This document shows, in pieces, positions 41,504 through 53,250 of a DNA stretch of 64,000 nucleotides. Within the stretch, counting starts at the first letter, position 1; each line of letters opens with the position of its first letter. Origin of the DNA: Brasenia schreberi (lineage: Eukaryota > Streptophyta > Magnoliopsida > Nymphaeales > Cabombaceae); the NCBI GenBank assembly GCA_036023115.1, contig JAYKKT010000086.1:10865501-10929500 (forward strand), read 5' to 3'. Position numbers and translations under genes: made by a program. Below the pieces are notes generated by a model. That model was not told the DNA's origin. It saw nothing but the letters and a program-made list of their open reading frames with translations, and did not search any database.

Positions 41504-43896
41504 TATAAACACCCCGAAATCCCATGAATTTCTCAAATCAACCTGGTTTTATAAAAGTAGCCGCAAAGGGCTATTTTGAGTCTGGAAACCCAGGAGCCTT
41601 CCAGACAACCCTGTACATATGTTTTCAACTTTACATATTTCAAAAATGTATAATATGGCTTTAAAAACCTTTTAAAACACGTTTTGAAACCCCGAAGCAG
41701 CTTGGCCTAATCAAGACAGGACCAGAAAAGCTAAGGAGAGCCCGGAACTGGAGCACATGTCGAGCCCGGCACAACAACTCTCATATCAAATCCACCCTCA
41801 GGATCTCGAATGTCCAAGACCCTATTATCATCAAAACATCATTTGAAGTCATCTCCGGAAGGCGAAAATAGAGGCGGACGATCATGTTGGCGAAGACCCA
41901 ACGCAGACGGAGTACTGATGCTATCAGACCCCGCACAAACCATTCATTTCGAACACAGCCCGAAGGAGTCAGAATTTAGTATGGGTTGGATCTGGACCAT
42001 ATATATCCAGATCCCAATCCAAACCCATATGTGGACTTGGATTTGGATTTAGATCCAAAGATACAATCCAATATCCACATCCATGGCCCACATCACCTTC
42101 TCATAAATGGAGGTGGGGCCCACTTGAATTTCACGTGGGATTATGGGCATGAGAGAGAGTGGGGGAGGATAAGATCAAAGCGTGTTGTAATTAAGCTTGA
42201 CTTGTGTGTCAAGTTTGGGGTTAATCATGTGGGTTAGCCTAGTTAACATGGGTTTAAGCTTGTAATTAGCCAAAACCTAACCTAGGGCTGCACCTACATG
42301 ATGTGATTAAGGTCTATGGGTCATGCAAAGGGAGCTCCTTAATCTAAACATAACCAAAAACACCTAATCCTAGCCTTTTACCCTAATCCTAGCCTAATCA
42401 CCTAACCCACTTCCCTAATCTCGGCCTAATCCCAACCTAATCACCTAACCCACTTCCCTAATCCTTCCCTAAACCTAGGTTAATTTCCCTAAACCTAACC
42501 TAATCCTAGCCTAATCACCTAACCCACCTCACTAAACCTCACCCCAAAACCAACCCACCTAGTTAAACCCTAAATCTCTAAACCACCCCACCTAAACCTA
42601 GCACACAACCTACCCAAAACCCCTTGTATTTAAAATATCTGGCCCTACCCTAATACCAGCCCACCTTATCACCACACCACCCTACCTAAACCACCTAACC
42701 ACTACCCTAATACCAGCCCCAACTGACCTAGCCCAACCCTATATAAACCCCCCCCCTAAGGGGCGGGCTTTCCCATCTCCCACCATCATCTCTCTCCACC
42801 CTTTCCAGCCCAACCGAACCCAGCCACCTGCACCACTCCCCGCCGGGTCTTACACCTGCACCACCACCAGCCACCACCGTGCTCCACCTCCTCCACCACA
42901 CCCCTGCCTGCCAACCACCCGTCGCCATCCTTCTCATCCGACCGAACCAGTCGCTCCACCACACCCGGCTGCTCCTCAACCAACCGTCGCCTCCCATCAT
43001 CACCGGTTAGTACCCCATACTCCACTCCACCTCTTCTCCGCTCCCCCTCCACTCTCAGCCACCTGTACCACCACCATCTTACCCTAACACCAGCCACTTA
43101 TCACCCCCACTCCCACTCAACCAAGCCTCAACTACTCTAACTACCCGCCATTGCCTAGACACCTTAGCTACACCCGACCACTCCACCCAACTCCCTAAGA
43201 CCTGCCCATATCACCTCACCACACCCACCACCACCTTACCCCATACCCTAGTTAGCTTCCTTCCCATCCTCCACCCATAGCCACCCTAGCAAACCATCAC
43301 CACCGAGCCTCCCTTAGTCGGCCACTCCAACCGACTGTCCCATACTCCTTCGGCCAGCCACCTGCCAGCCATATCCTTCCCTTAGGCTCCCCCTTAGTGC
43401 CATACTCCCTAACCTTACAACCTCTCTTAGTGACCCTACATAGTCACCTTAGCCCCACACACAAAACCAGCCCTTCGCTAAGCAGCCGACCATCTTCAAG
43501 GCGCCTCTCCCGTGCCCCATTTGCAGCCGGCCAGCAGCCCCTCTTGCCGATCAACTCCGCGGAGCTCCCTCTTGCAGCCCAAGGCGAAGGCCAAGCCCAC
43601 GCTCGAAGCAAGGCATCTTCGGACCAGCTATTAGTAAGTGCCTAACTCGGTCCTTAGTTGTATACTTGCTTAAAATTCAATTCGATACGGGGTTGTAATA
43701 ACGGAGCATAGTCTCCCCCCGCTTGTAATAACGTGGCTTGGCACACCCACACACGTGCACTCTCTTAGTCGTGCACGATTTTGAACACACACGGGCCTAA
43801 TCAGCCCCTAATACATAGTTATATATATATATTTTAACTTACGTAGGGTTTTGCTTAAGTTGGGTGTGTTGTCTTTCAATTCAAGCACTCACACAC

Positions 43897-44440
43897 ATTG
43901 AGCCTTCGCTCTTATTTGAAAGACCCAAGTAAGGGCCAAGCTATACTATTTGGGTTTTATTTCATGTCGTGTGTGTAAGTCTTTCAATTCAAGCACTCAC
44001 ACACATTGAGCCTTCGCTCTTATTTGAAAGACCCAAGTAAGGGCCGAGCTATACTATTTGGGATTTATTTCATGTCGCGTGTGTAAGTCCTTCAATTCAA
44101 GCACTCACACACATTGAGCCTTCGCTCTTATTTGGAAGACCCAAGTAAGGGCCGTGTTATACTATTTGGGTTTCATTTCATGTCGTGTGTGTAAGTCTTT
44201 CAATTCAAGCACTCACACACATTGAGCCTTCGCTCTTATTTGAAAGACCCAAGTAAGGGCTGAGCTATACTATTTGGGTTTAATTTCATGCTGTGTGCGT
44301 AGTACTTCAATTCAAGCACTCACACACATTGAGCTTTCGCTCTTATTCCCAAGACCTTAATCAAGGCCATACTGCAAGTTATATTTGGGTTTTATTTCAT
44401 GTCGTGTGTGTAAGTCTTTCGCTCTTATTTGCAAGACCCA
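43897..44440 (+). repeat. Five tandem 107-108 bp repeats in E 3' LTR
   Basis: Very regular array, each unit with ATTGAGCCTTCGCTCTTATT, AAGACCCAAGTAAGGGC and CATGTCGTGTGTGTAAG. It is the clearest example of the repeat family shared by all LTRs here. Confidence 0.9.
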
Positions 44441-44926
44441 AGTAAGGGCCCGTATATACCCTATATACATATCTCCCTTCGGCATTTACATTTCAAGTCA
44501 TTTCCCTTCGGTTATTTCCCTTCGGCATTGTCTTTACATTCGGGTTTTCCCTTTGGAGTAGCGTGAGTTTGCATTGCATCTACGCCATACCATGAGGTAG
44601 GACGCATATTGCATTGAAGCAAGCCCCGTACTCTCGCTCAAATTCACCCCATGTAGTGGATTGTTCATAACACACAACTAGGTGGCCCATAAAGGGATAA
44701 AAGGAAAGACTTAGGCACGTGCAAATCCACGTGATCTAAAATCTGTCATCGTATTAAAAACCCGAATCAAAACACCTCGAACTGCTTCGTAGGCTTTTTC
44801 TACCCTAAACTCGATTTTTAAAGCGTACAGACCAACCCTTGCGCATCGGTGCAAGAAAGTCTGCGACGACAAGAGCTCACTTGCTCACAGTCGCCACGTT
44901 AGAAGTCAGAATTAAAATATATCTTC

Positions 44927-44956
44927 GCTAGCTTAGGTAAGCTAGCTGGCACGCCC
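44927..44956 (+). other. U5 palindrome and PBS-like decamer, element E
   Basis: GCTAGCTTA and TAAGCTAGC arms (9 bp, two-base centre) followed at once by TGGCACGCCC. The order and spacing are the same as in element A (5619-5648). Confidence 0.75.
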
Positions 44957-45041
44957 TGTTTATATAAATAGGCCTTAGACACATGAGAGGATCCGCTCCA
45001 GGCCCTGAGAAGCCGGAGGCAGGGATTTTCCTGTGTCTACA

Positions 45042-46951
45042 GGAGTGTCACTAAGGTGTATGGCAGGTTCTAGGGAAGGTGGAGCTAAGGGGTGACTAAG
45101 GGGGATGTCTAAGGAAGAGGGTGTAAGGCCGCGGGTGGTTGGGTGCACTCGGCTATGGCTGGCCGACTGGTGGCAGGTTGAGTGGTGGCCGACTGGGGTA
45201 GCTAGGGGTGTTTAGGAATGGCGAGGGGGAACTAGTTAGGGTGTTAACTAAGGGTTGGTTTATGGGAAAGAAGAACAGGTCCTAGGGAAAAAGGTAAGGT
45301 GGCTGGGGTAGTTAGGGGGTGTCATTAATGGGAAGGTAGGGCAGCTGGTGGTGCGGTTGGGTATGGTTGAAGGGTGGCGGGTAGTTAGGTGGTGGCCGAC
45401 TGAATGGAGTGGAGACTAGTCTAAGGTAGGGTGCTATGGGGTGCCTGAGAGTGGAGGGGGAGTGAAGATAGGGTGAAGTTAGGATAAGGTACTAACCGGA
45501 TAGGAGAGGGAAGTTGGCGGGTGGAAGGAGTGGATGCAGTCGGGTGAGAGGAGTGGATGCTGTGGAGCGGGGCAGGCCGGGAGGTGGCGGTGGCATGGAG
45601 TGGTGCAGGCCGGGAGGTAGTGGTGGAGCAGGTGAGAGAAGAGAGCAAGGTGAGAGAGGGCTCGGCTCGCCCCAAGTGTTGGAAGAAAAATCTTGAAAAC
45701 CCGCCCACTAGGGGGGGGGGGGGTTTATAGGGTTGGATGAAGTCGGTGGGGGTGGTTTTGAAGGGGGTGGTTTGGTGGTTAGGTGGTGGTGGTTTAGTGA
45801 TAAGGTGGCCTAGATATTTAGGGGGGGCCAAATATTTAGTTTAGGTGGTTTTAGGGATATGGTGTGCTAGGGTTTAGGTGGAGTGGTTTAGTGGTTTAGG
45901 GCTTAGCTAGGTGGGTTGGTTTTAGGGTGAGGTTTAGTGAGGTGGGTTAGGTGTTTAGGCTAGGATTAGGTTAGGATTAAGGGAATTAGGCTAGGTTTAG
46001 TGAAGGATTAGGGAGGTGGGTTAGGTGATTAGGTTGGGATTAGGCCGGGATTAGGGAAGTGGGTTAGGTGATTAGGCTAGGATTAGGGTAAATGACTAGG
46101 ATTAGGGGTTTTGGGTTAGGAGTCTCCCTTTGCATAACCCATGGACTTCATTGCATCATGTTGGTGCAGCCCTAGGTTGGGTGTAGGCTCATACAAGCTT
46201 AAACCCTCATTAATTAGGCTAACCCACATGATTAACCCAAACATGACACACAAGTCAAGCTTAATACATTTCCCTCATGCTTATCCTCCCCATTCTCTCT
46301 CATGCCCATAATCCCACGTGAATTTCAAGTGGGCCCCACCTCCATTTATGACAAGGTGATGTGGGCCATGGATGTGGATATTGGATTGGATCTTTGAATC
46401 CAAATCCAAATCCAAATCCACACATACGTTTGGATTGGGATCTGGATATATATGGTCCAGATCCAATCCAAACTGAATTCTGACTTCTTCAGGATATGTT
46501 CGAAACGAACGATTTGTGCGGGGTCTGACAGCATCAGTACTCCGTCTTACGTTGGGTCTTCGCCAACATGGTCGTCCGCTTCTGTTTTCACCTTCCAGAG
46601 ATGATTTCACATGATTTTTGTTGATAATAGGGACTTTGATATTCGAGATCCTGGGGGTGGATCTAACACGAGAGTTGTTGTGCTGGGCTCGACATGTGCT
46701 CCGATTCTGAGCTCTCTTTAGCTCTTCTGGTCCTGCTTTCATCAGGCCAAGCCGCTTCGTGGTGTTTCAAAACATATTTTAAAAGGTTTTAAAAGCATAT
46801 TATACATATTTTAAAACATATACAGTTTAAACATATGTACGGGGTTTGTTTGGAAGGCTCTTGGGTTTCCAGACTCAAAATAGCCCTTTGGGGTTGCTTT
46901 TACAAAACCAGGTTTTATTTGAGAAGTTCGTAGGATTTTGGGGTGTTTACA
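45042..46951 (-). repeat. Element D 5' LTR, U3-side part
   Basis: Reversed LTR from its middle (TGTCACTAAGG) to its first bases (GGGGTGTTTACA, ending 46951). It holds a reversed TATA/hairpin (about 45700-45730), degenerate TTAGG-type repeats (45890-46120) and the U3 palindrome (about 46435-46465). Complements 15183-16220. The base after it re-enters gag of C, so D integrated in C. Confidence 0.85.
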
Positions 46952-48568
46952 CCTCCTTAATAAAATTGAGAACTTGATAGCAGAAGGCTGGCTCTAGGTC
47001 GCTGAAGAACCTGAGCCTGCCCAAGCTATCTTCAAAGAACCCTTCCCCAAGCACGCAAGTACCAGTGGAAAGGGAAAAGAGGTATGTGCTCTTACGATCT
47101 CAAAGAATCTAGCGCATGCATGTGAGTCTGGTTCATCTACTTGTGCGTCTACTCTCATACTTTACAAGAAACCACCCAAGTAGTCATCCGGGGACCACCA
47201 AGAGTTTCGTCCCCGGTCAAACCAGTTTTAACCATTCAAGGTGCTCTAAATCTCCCGATTAGAGCCATGATTACTACGAAACCTAGGTTGATCATGGGGG
47301 AGGTGACAAGATCCGGAAGGATCTACCAACCCCCACATCTACAAAGTGCTAAAAAGGTGGTCAGTGTGCCTGGCCCCTCAAAAGCATGTATTCCTAGAGT
47401 TTCGTCGAAAACGAACAAAGGAAATGTTTTAAAGGTGTATGATTTTGAAAACCATCTTTCAAAGATTCCTATCAATATGTCCATCCTAGAGCTAATACAA
47501 ACTTCGCCTAGGCATAGACTAGTGTTAGAGAAAATTCTAGAAAGAGCAAGGGTTAGTTCGAACATTACCCCTAAATCTTTGTCCCAACAAGTGGCCTCCA
47601 TAGGAGCGAAAACGCCCATCATATTCTCGGAAGACGATGTAGATAGACCCTACGAGTCCCATAACCAGGCCCTACATATCGAGGTGGTTCTGAATAACCA
47701 CTCTCTGGATAGGTGCCTTGTCGATGAGGGAGGAGGGCTCAACATCCTTTCACTTCATGTGGCGAATCAAATCGGAGTCATCTTGACATCCGTTCATCCA
47801 AGTCCCATCGTTATCACTGGATACAATGGGAATGCGTCTACACCACTAGGATCTATCAAACTCCCCATGGAAACGGGAGGGATAACACAAACGGGGTTGT
47901 TCCATGTCTTGGACATCCACCCCCATTATAACCTGTTGTTGGGAAGGCCTTTGATACACAGCTTGTGCATTGTGCCATCCACCTTCCACAGGTGTGTCAA
48001 GATCCCTTTCAGGGACAAAGTCGTAGTGATCCTAGGTGAGAGTCATCCTCAACTTCAGGGGTCATAAATTCTCCCTGCTTGTCAAGCTCCCAGACCCATG
48101 AGGTAAAACTGGGGCAAACCATGCTTGAGCCACCAAGGCTCGTATTAAACAACCCTAGGAAGGTCGTGTATGTGAAGGAGCCGCCCAAGGCTGGCCCCCT
48201 CAAGGTTCTGACCCTTCTAGGAAAACCCAAAAATCCCTTATTTCCAAAACCCCTGGACAAGAAGCCCTATGTACACAACATAGACGACAGCAAGTTCGAG
48301 GACCACGATTTGTATCCAAATTTCTCCAAAAACAAAAAAATCATGGAACATGCTGTTAAACAAGGGCTATTTGCCTTATAAGAGTCTAGGGGCACAAAAT
48401 CAGGGTCTCCTAGAACCCATACTTCCTAGGGCCAATCCAAGCCGATATGGGATCGGCTATACTCCCAAAATACCACCAGAGCCACCCCTTGTGACCACCT
48501 GGGTCAAGGGTGCCCTGGAGCCTACCCTAGAAGAAACCTACGATTTAGACCTCTTATTCCGAGTCTAA
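46952..48568 (+). pseudogene. gag-pro: Element C gag tail, protease and linker (ORF1), damaged
   Basis: Begins within gag at LLNKIENLIAEGW, exactly where D is inserted. Several stops and shifts break it before 47160. An open frame then runs to 48067 with TRSGRIYQPPHL, FENHLSKIPINMSILELIQT, and a protease motif changed to CLVDEGGGLNIL (Gly to Glu next to the catalytic Asp, about 47712-47745), and LLLGRPLIHS. A stop at 48067 and a frameshift near 48345 precede the linker end DLDLLFRV, TAA 48566-48568. Codon decay exceeds that of F and H, so C is older. Confidence 0.9.
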
Positions 48569-48594
48569 CCCGTAGTGTTCTCCCTTTTTTAGGT
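48569..48594 (+). promoter_or_regulatory. Acceptor-like ORF1/ORF2 junction of element C
   Basis: TGTTCTCCCTTTTTTAG (AG 48591-48592) then GTATG; ATG at 48595. Base changes here keep the pyrimidine tract. Confidence 0.45.
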
Positions 48595-51500
48595 ATGATG
48601 GAAGATCCCTTTTACAAAAATACAAAAACATTTGAAAAACTCAAAATCAAAAAAATGGAAAAATTGCAAAAACTAAAAACATTGAAAAATCAAAAACTCG
48701 AAAAAAGAGTAGTTTGTATAGTTCCTAAACTTCTAGTTTTGCAAAAGCACAAAAAAATTGAAAATTTACAAAATGCCAAAAAGATTTTGTATGTAGCTGC
48801 TCCTGGTAAGGCTTTGGAAAAAGGAAAGGATTTCGAAAGGAACGTCATCTGTATAACCAGGCCAAAAATTTCGAAATCAATAGAAATTCAAAGTGTAAAA
48901 CCAGGTCTTTTGAAAATCCATGCATAAAATTCCCTCGGGTCTATAAACCACGAGAATGATAGAAGCCCAGAAGTGGATCCCCTTGAGGAAGATCCCACTT
49001 TTGAGCTCCCTGAATTCCATAAAATTCTCGATTTTGAAAGACCTTTCACTTTAGTAGGAGGAGACTTCATAGAAGTAAACCTAGGGAGTGATTCCAATCC
49101 CAAACTCATTAAGGTAGGCGCATGCTTGCATGAGCATGAAAGATCAGCATTCATTGCATTTCTACAAACCTACTTAGATGTGTTTGCATGGACGTATGAA
49201 GACATGTCGGGCATAGACCCCAGTATTGTCAAACATCATCTTCCCCTAGATGCGGATGTGAAACCCATAAAAAAAAAGCTTAGGAAAATACATACGAATG
49301 TACACGCACAAGTCAAAGAGGGTTTAGAAGATCTGGTAAAAGCCGGATTTATAAAATCCATTGTGTATTCTGATTGGTTATCCAATATCGTTGTTGTTCA
49401 AAAAACCAATGGGAAGATTCGAATATGCATCGATTTCAGAAACCTGAATAAAGCCACTCGAAAGGATAATTATCCTTTACCAAACATAGATTTGATAGTC
49501 GATAGATCTGGTAAAAGCCGGATTTATAAAACCCATTGCGTATTCTGATTGGTTATCCAATATCGTTGTTGTTCGAAAAACCAATGGTAAGACCGCATTC
49601 ACAACCACGTGGGGCACGTACTACTATACAGTCATGCCTTTTGGTTTGAAAAATGCCAGCGCAACATACCAGAGAGCCATGACCACGATCTTCCATGATC
49701 AGATTCATGAGCTTATAGAGGTATATGTGGATGATCTCTTGGCAAAATCCAAAACTCGATGCACTCATATCGAATGCTTGCAAAAGATTTTCGAAAGACT
49801 TAGACTTTACAAAGTAAAGCTAAACCCTAAAAAATGTGTATTCGGAGTAGAGTCCAAAAAGCTTTTAGGCTTTATGGTGAGCCAAAGGGGTATAGAAGTC
49901 GACCCCTCTAAGTGTCGAGCCATCATAGACATGGCTCCACCCTCCAATCTCACGCAGATTCGTAGCCTCCAAGGTCGATTACAATCCATTCGTAGGTTTA
50001 TATCAAACCTGGCAACTAGATGCGAACCCTTCAACAAATTGTTGAGGAAGGGCACGAAATTTTCATGGGATGATGACTGCCAAAAGTCATTTGAAAGACT
50101 AAAGGCATACCTAGTTAATCCCCCTATTTTGAATCCTCTAAAGCAAGGAAAACCTCTTTTGCTTTACATTTCCGTGCATGCGAATGCCTTGGGAGCATTG
50201 TTAGCTCAATACGAGGATGACACCCATAAGGAGTATGCCATCTATTATATTTCAAAAACTCTCTTGGCTTATGAAAGGAATTATCATGCCATGGAAAAGA
50301 CATGCTTGGCCCTAGTTTGGGCCTGCCAAAATTTCAACACTATTTCCTAGATCATGAGATCTGGATAGTGTCCAAGCTTGATCCAATCAAGCATTTGTTC
50401 GAAAAACCCATTCTCACTGGTAGATTGGGCAAATGGCAACTCCTTCTAATGGAGTACGACCTGAAATATCATCATCAGACCTCTATTAAGGGACAAGCCC
50501 TAGCTAACTACGTGGCTGAGTTCCCCCTAGGGGACGCATATCCTACATTTAGTGAGATGCCTGATGAAGGCATATTGCAAAACCATTTTCAAAACCACAT
50601 TTTGGCAAACTCTTTCGAAAACCAAGTGTGGAAGATGCACTTCGATGGGGCACGAAACCAATGAGGGGCTGGTGCTGGGGTCATCCTCATATCCCCTGAA
50701 AAGGGTGAGATCCCCATAGCAATTCGCCTAGATTTCGAATGTTCCAACAACATAGCTGAGTATGAAGCACTCATACAAGGCTTAAGGATTTTGAAAACTC
50801 TAGGGGCATCATGCATCGAGGTCTTTGGAGATTCACTCCTCGTTATAAACCAAGTTTTGAAAATTTGGCAAGTACAAAATGAAAAACTTCTTCCATATCA
50901 CGAGTTGGCCACTCGATTGGTTGAGTCATTCCAATCGTGTACACGTAGGAAGAGAGGATAATGGCATTGCCGAAGCCCTCTTCTCCTTGGGTTCAGGCCT
51001 AAAGGTCGATCCCATTTCAGGGACCCGATCCTTAGAAATATGGCATGCACCCACTCCATCCACACACAATTTGGATATTTGCCAAAATAATCCAGATTCT
51101 GTTGAAAAACCTTGGTTTTACGACATCAAATATTTTCTAGGCAATGGGGGATTTGCTGAGGATGCCACATCCAAAGATAAGGCATTCATCCGAAAAATTT
51201 CTACCCGATACACCATTCTGGGTGGGGTTTTGTACAAAAAAAGTTTTACCGGCATCCTACTAAGATGTGTCAATCTAGAAGAGGCTAGGACTATTATGCA
51301 TGAATTCCATGACGGAGAATGTGGAGGTCATGTTAATGCCAACATGATGGCAATGAAAATACTTAGAGCGGGCTATTTTTGGTCCACCCTGAAAAAGGAT
51401 TGTCACGATCATGTTAGGAAGTGTCACCCATGTTAAGTGCATGGGCACGCCATTCATATCCCCTCATCTTCATTACATTCCGTGGTCAGCCCCTAGCCAT

Positions 51501-52360
51501 TCACCATGTGGGCGTTTGATATTGTAGGCCCGATCTTTCCAAAGGTATCGAATGGGCATAGGTTCATTTTAGTAGCCACTAAGTATTTCTCCAAATGGGT
51601 GGAAGCCATCTCCCTGACCAACGTACAGGGGCAACATGTGGTGGCTTTCATTAGGAGAAATATTTTGCCTAGATTTGGAGTTCCAAGAGACCTTGTGTCC
51701 GATAATGGCACCCCATTCAAAAACGAGTGGATGGTTAAGTTGTGCAACACTTATGGCATAACTCACCACTTCTCCTTGCCCTACTACCCTCAAGGCAACG
51801 GCCAAGCCGAAGCCACGAATAAGACTCTCATTAGCATAATTGAGAAGACTTTAGAGAAGGGTAGGACGTGGCACGAGAAGCTGGATGAAGCCTTATGGGC
51901 TTATAGGACTTCCATCCGGACTCCCACGAATGCCACACCATTCGAATTGGTCTATGGCACAAACGCCATTCTTCCCATTCATACACAATTGCATTCCTTC
52001 CATACATCCATTGCACTCGACCTCCCCCTAGAGACGCTTCAGCAAGCTAGGATGGCCGAACTTGATTTGTTAGATGAGAAGCAACTCCTTGCTATGGATC
52101 ATGCTCATGCATACCGGCAAAGGATAGCCCGACATTATGACAAACACATGAGACCTAGACACTTTGAAGTGGGAGATCTGGTTTTCAAAATCATCCACTA
52201 TCGTGGCCCACATCCACTTGGAAAGTGGTGCCCTAAGTGGGATGGACCCTATGTTGTATGTGCAACCACCACAAACAACTCATATTGGTTGATCGATATA
52301 GAAGGTAGGAATATAGCAGATCATATCAATGTTCAATACTTAAAGAAGTATTATGTGTAG
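48595..52360 (+). pseudogene. pol: Element C ORF2: RT, two RNase H domains and integrase, damaged
   Basis: Starts MMEDPFYKNTKTFEK; a stop at about 48925. RT has KPIKKKLRKIHT, FIKSIVYSDWLSNIVVV and IRICIDFRNLNK, but an 82-bp duplication (49506-49587) replaces the segment with the motif A Asp and shifts the frame. YVDDLLA is kept (49724-49735). First RNase H 50150-50520 with a frame change at about 50340; second RNase H with TGA at 50662-50664. Integrase: HEFHDGECGGH...CHPC, TAA at 51434-51436 and TAG at about 51495, then an open 284 codons (51506-52360) with FDIVG, SDNGTPF, QAEATNK and complete C-terminus YLKKYYV. Confidence 0.93.
49506..49587 (+). repeat. 82-bp displaced duplication inside RT of element C
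   Basis: Matches 49331-49412 with a few differences (ACCCATTGCG versus ATCCATTGTG; GTTCGAA versus GTTCAAA). At those sites it matches other family members rather than its own upstream copy. It replaces 80 bases present in B at 56871-56950. Confidence 0.9.
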
Positions 52361-53076
52361 GGTTTGGGTTAAATTCCCATTTTCGAAAACCTTTAGGGAT
52401 AGCTGCCTTGAAACTTCAAAAGTAATGTTCAAAGGCGAATTGTGTGACCCTGAGTGAGAAAATTCGCACTTGTGAAAGAGTGGAGTTTTCCTAATACGTG
52501 GTTACATTTCAAAATCCTTCTTCTTACAAAGAAAGGCCTAGTTCAATATAGCAAGATACTTGCAAATAGTACGTGTTATTTCTAAATAGGCTGATCTGGA
52601 ATGGATCGAGTATGACCTTGGGATAAGTCCTCCCCCCTTCTCTTATCCTTCCAAAAGGAAAATGTGGCCAAAACAAAGGGTAATCCCCGTCGAAAATCTC
52701 TTTCCCAAAAAAAGAAACTAGAATCAAAAAGAAAAATTCGATTCTCTTATGGAAAAGAGGGATTAAAGAAAAAATATTGCCAAAGGGAGACCCTCTATGA
52801 AAAAAAAATGCAAAGAGGCCAAAAAGCTCAAAAAGAGCAGTTTTTCGCCTTCTATGCCTTAAACCACAGGACACTTCAGAAGGGACCATGGTATCTCTTT
52901 CCCATTCCTGGCTTATCCCAAGTAAAACATGGTTCATTTCAAGGAATCCTAAAGTAAAAATAGGATTTACTTACTTGAATTTCATTTTGTTTGAGAATTC
53001 GACGTTTCTCGTAAGACGTAGGAATTTTGAAATATAGCTTGTTTTCTTATAAAACCTCCGCTAGATTAGCGAGTGG
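52361..53076 (+). other. Element C 3' untranslated region, truncated
   Basis: Follows the E and B 3' regions to CTAGATTAGCGAGTG (about 53075), then stops; the last half, polypurine tract and 3' LTR are missing. The ACCACAG/CCATGGT positions (about 52863-52891) show changes in both arms of the conserved hairpin. Confidence 0.8.
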
Positions 53077-53107
53077 CAACCAGGAGCGGGAATTTTCTGC
53101 TTCTACA
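53077..53107 (+). repeat. Element B 5' LTR, last 31 bases
   Basis: AACCAGGAGCGGGAATTTTC...TTCTACA matches the LTR terminus of S (15128-15157). All of the rest of the LTR was removed by the deletion that fused C and B. Confidence 0.85.
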
Positions 53108-53113
53108 GTAGTT

Positions 53114-53131
53114 TGGCACGCCCGGTGGAAC
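53114..53131 (+). other. Primer binding site of element B
   Basis: TGGCACGCCCGGTGGAAC, one base different from the family PBS, six bases after the LTR end. Confidence 0.88.
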
Positions 53132-53250
53132 GTGAGTCTTTTAAATTCGAGTTACTCTAGGAAACTTGCGAAAAGATTTTCAAAGAGGTGCTGTTTTAAC
53201 TCTTTTTTCCTTACTTGTACTTAGGAATTTTGAAAAAAGGCTTGAAAAGC

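Larger units (their letters stand above)
41504..45041 (+). repeat. Element E 3' LTR
   Basis: 3,538 bp, complete but starting TATAAACACC instead of TGTAAACACC. It carries the U3 palindrome (about 41988-42014), degenerate CCTAA repeats (42360-42640), a TATA box at 42740-42747 with C-run/G-run hairpin, five tandem repeats (ATTGAG at 43897, 44005, 44113, 44221, 44328; period 107-108), the U5 palindrome 44927-44946 and TGGCACGCCC 44947-44956. It ends GTGTCTACA. The following GGAGT would be the target duplication; the left copy was lost with the 5' LTR. Confidence 0.93.

Noticed and set aside
42728..43097. Long Gly/Arg/Val-rich open frames in the LTRs (also 32968-33219, 45421-45831, 62143-62422)
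   Set aside because: Antisense or sense translation of CCACC/GGTGG-rich LTR leader; no start context, no conservation of frame between LTRs.
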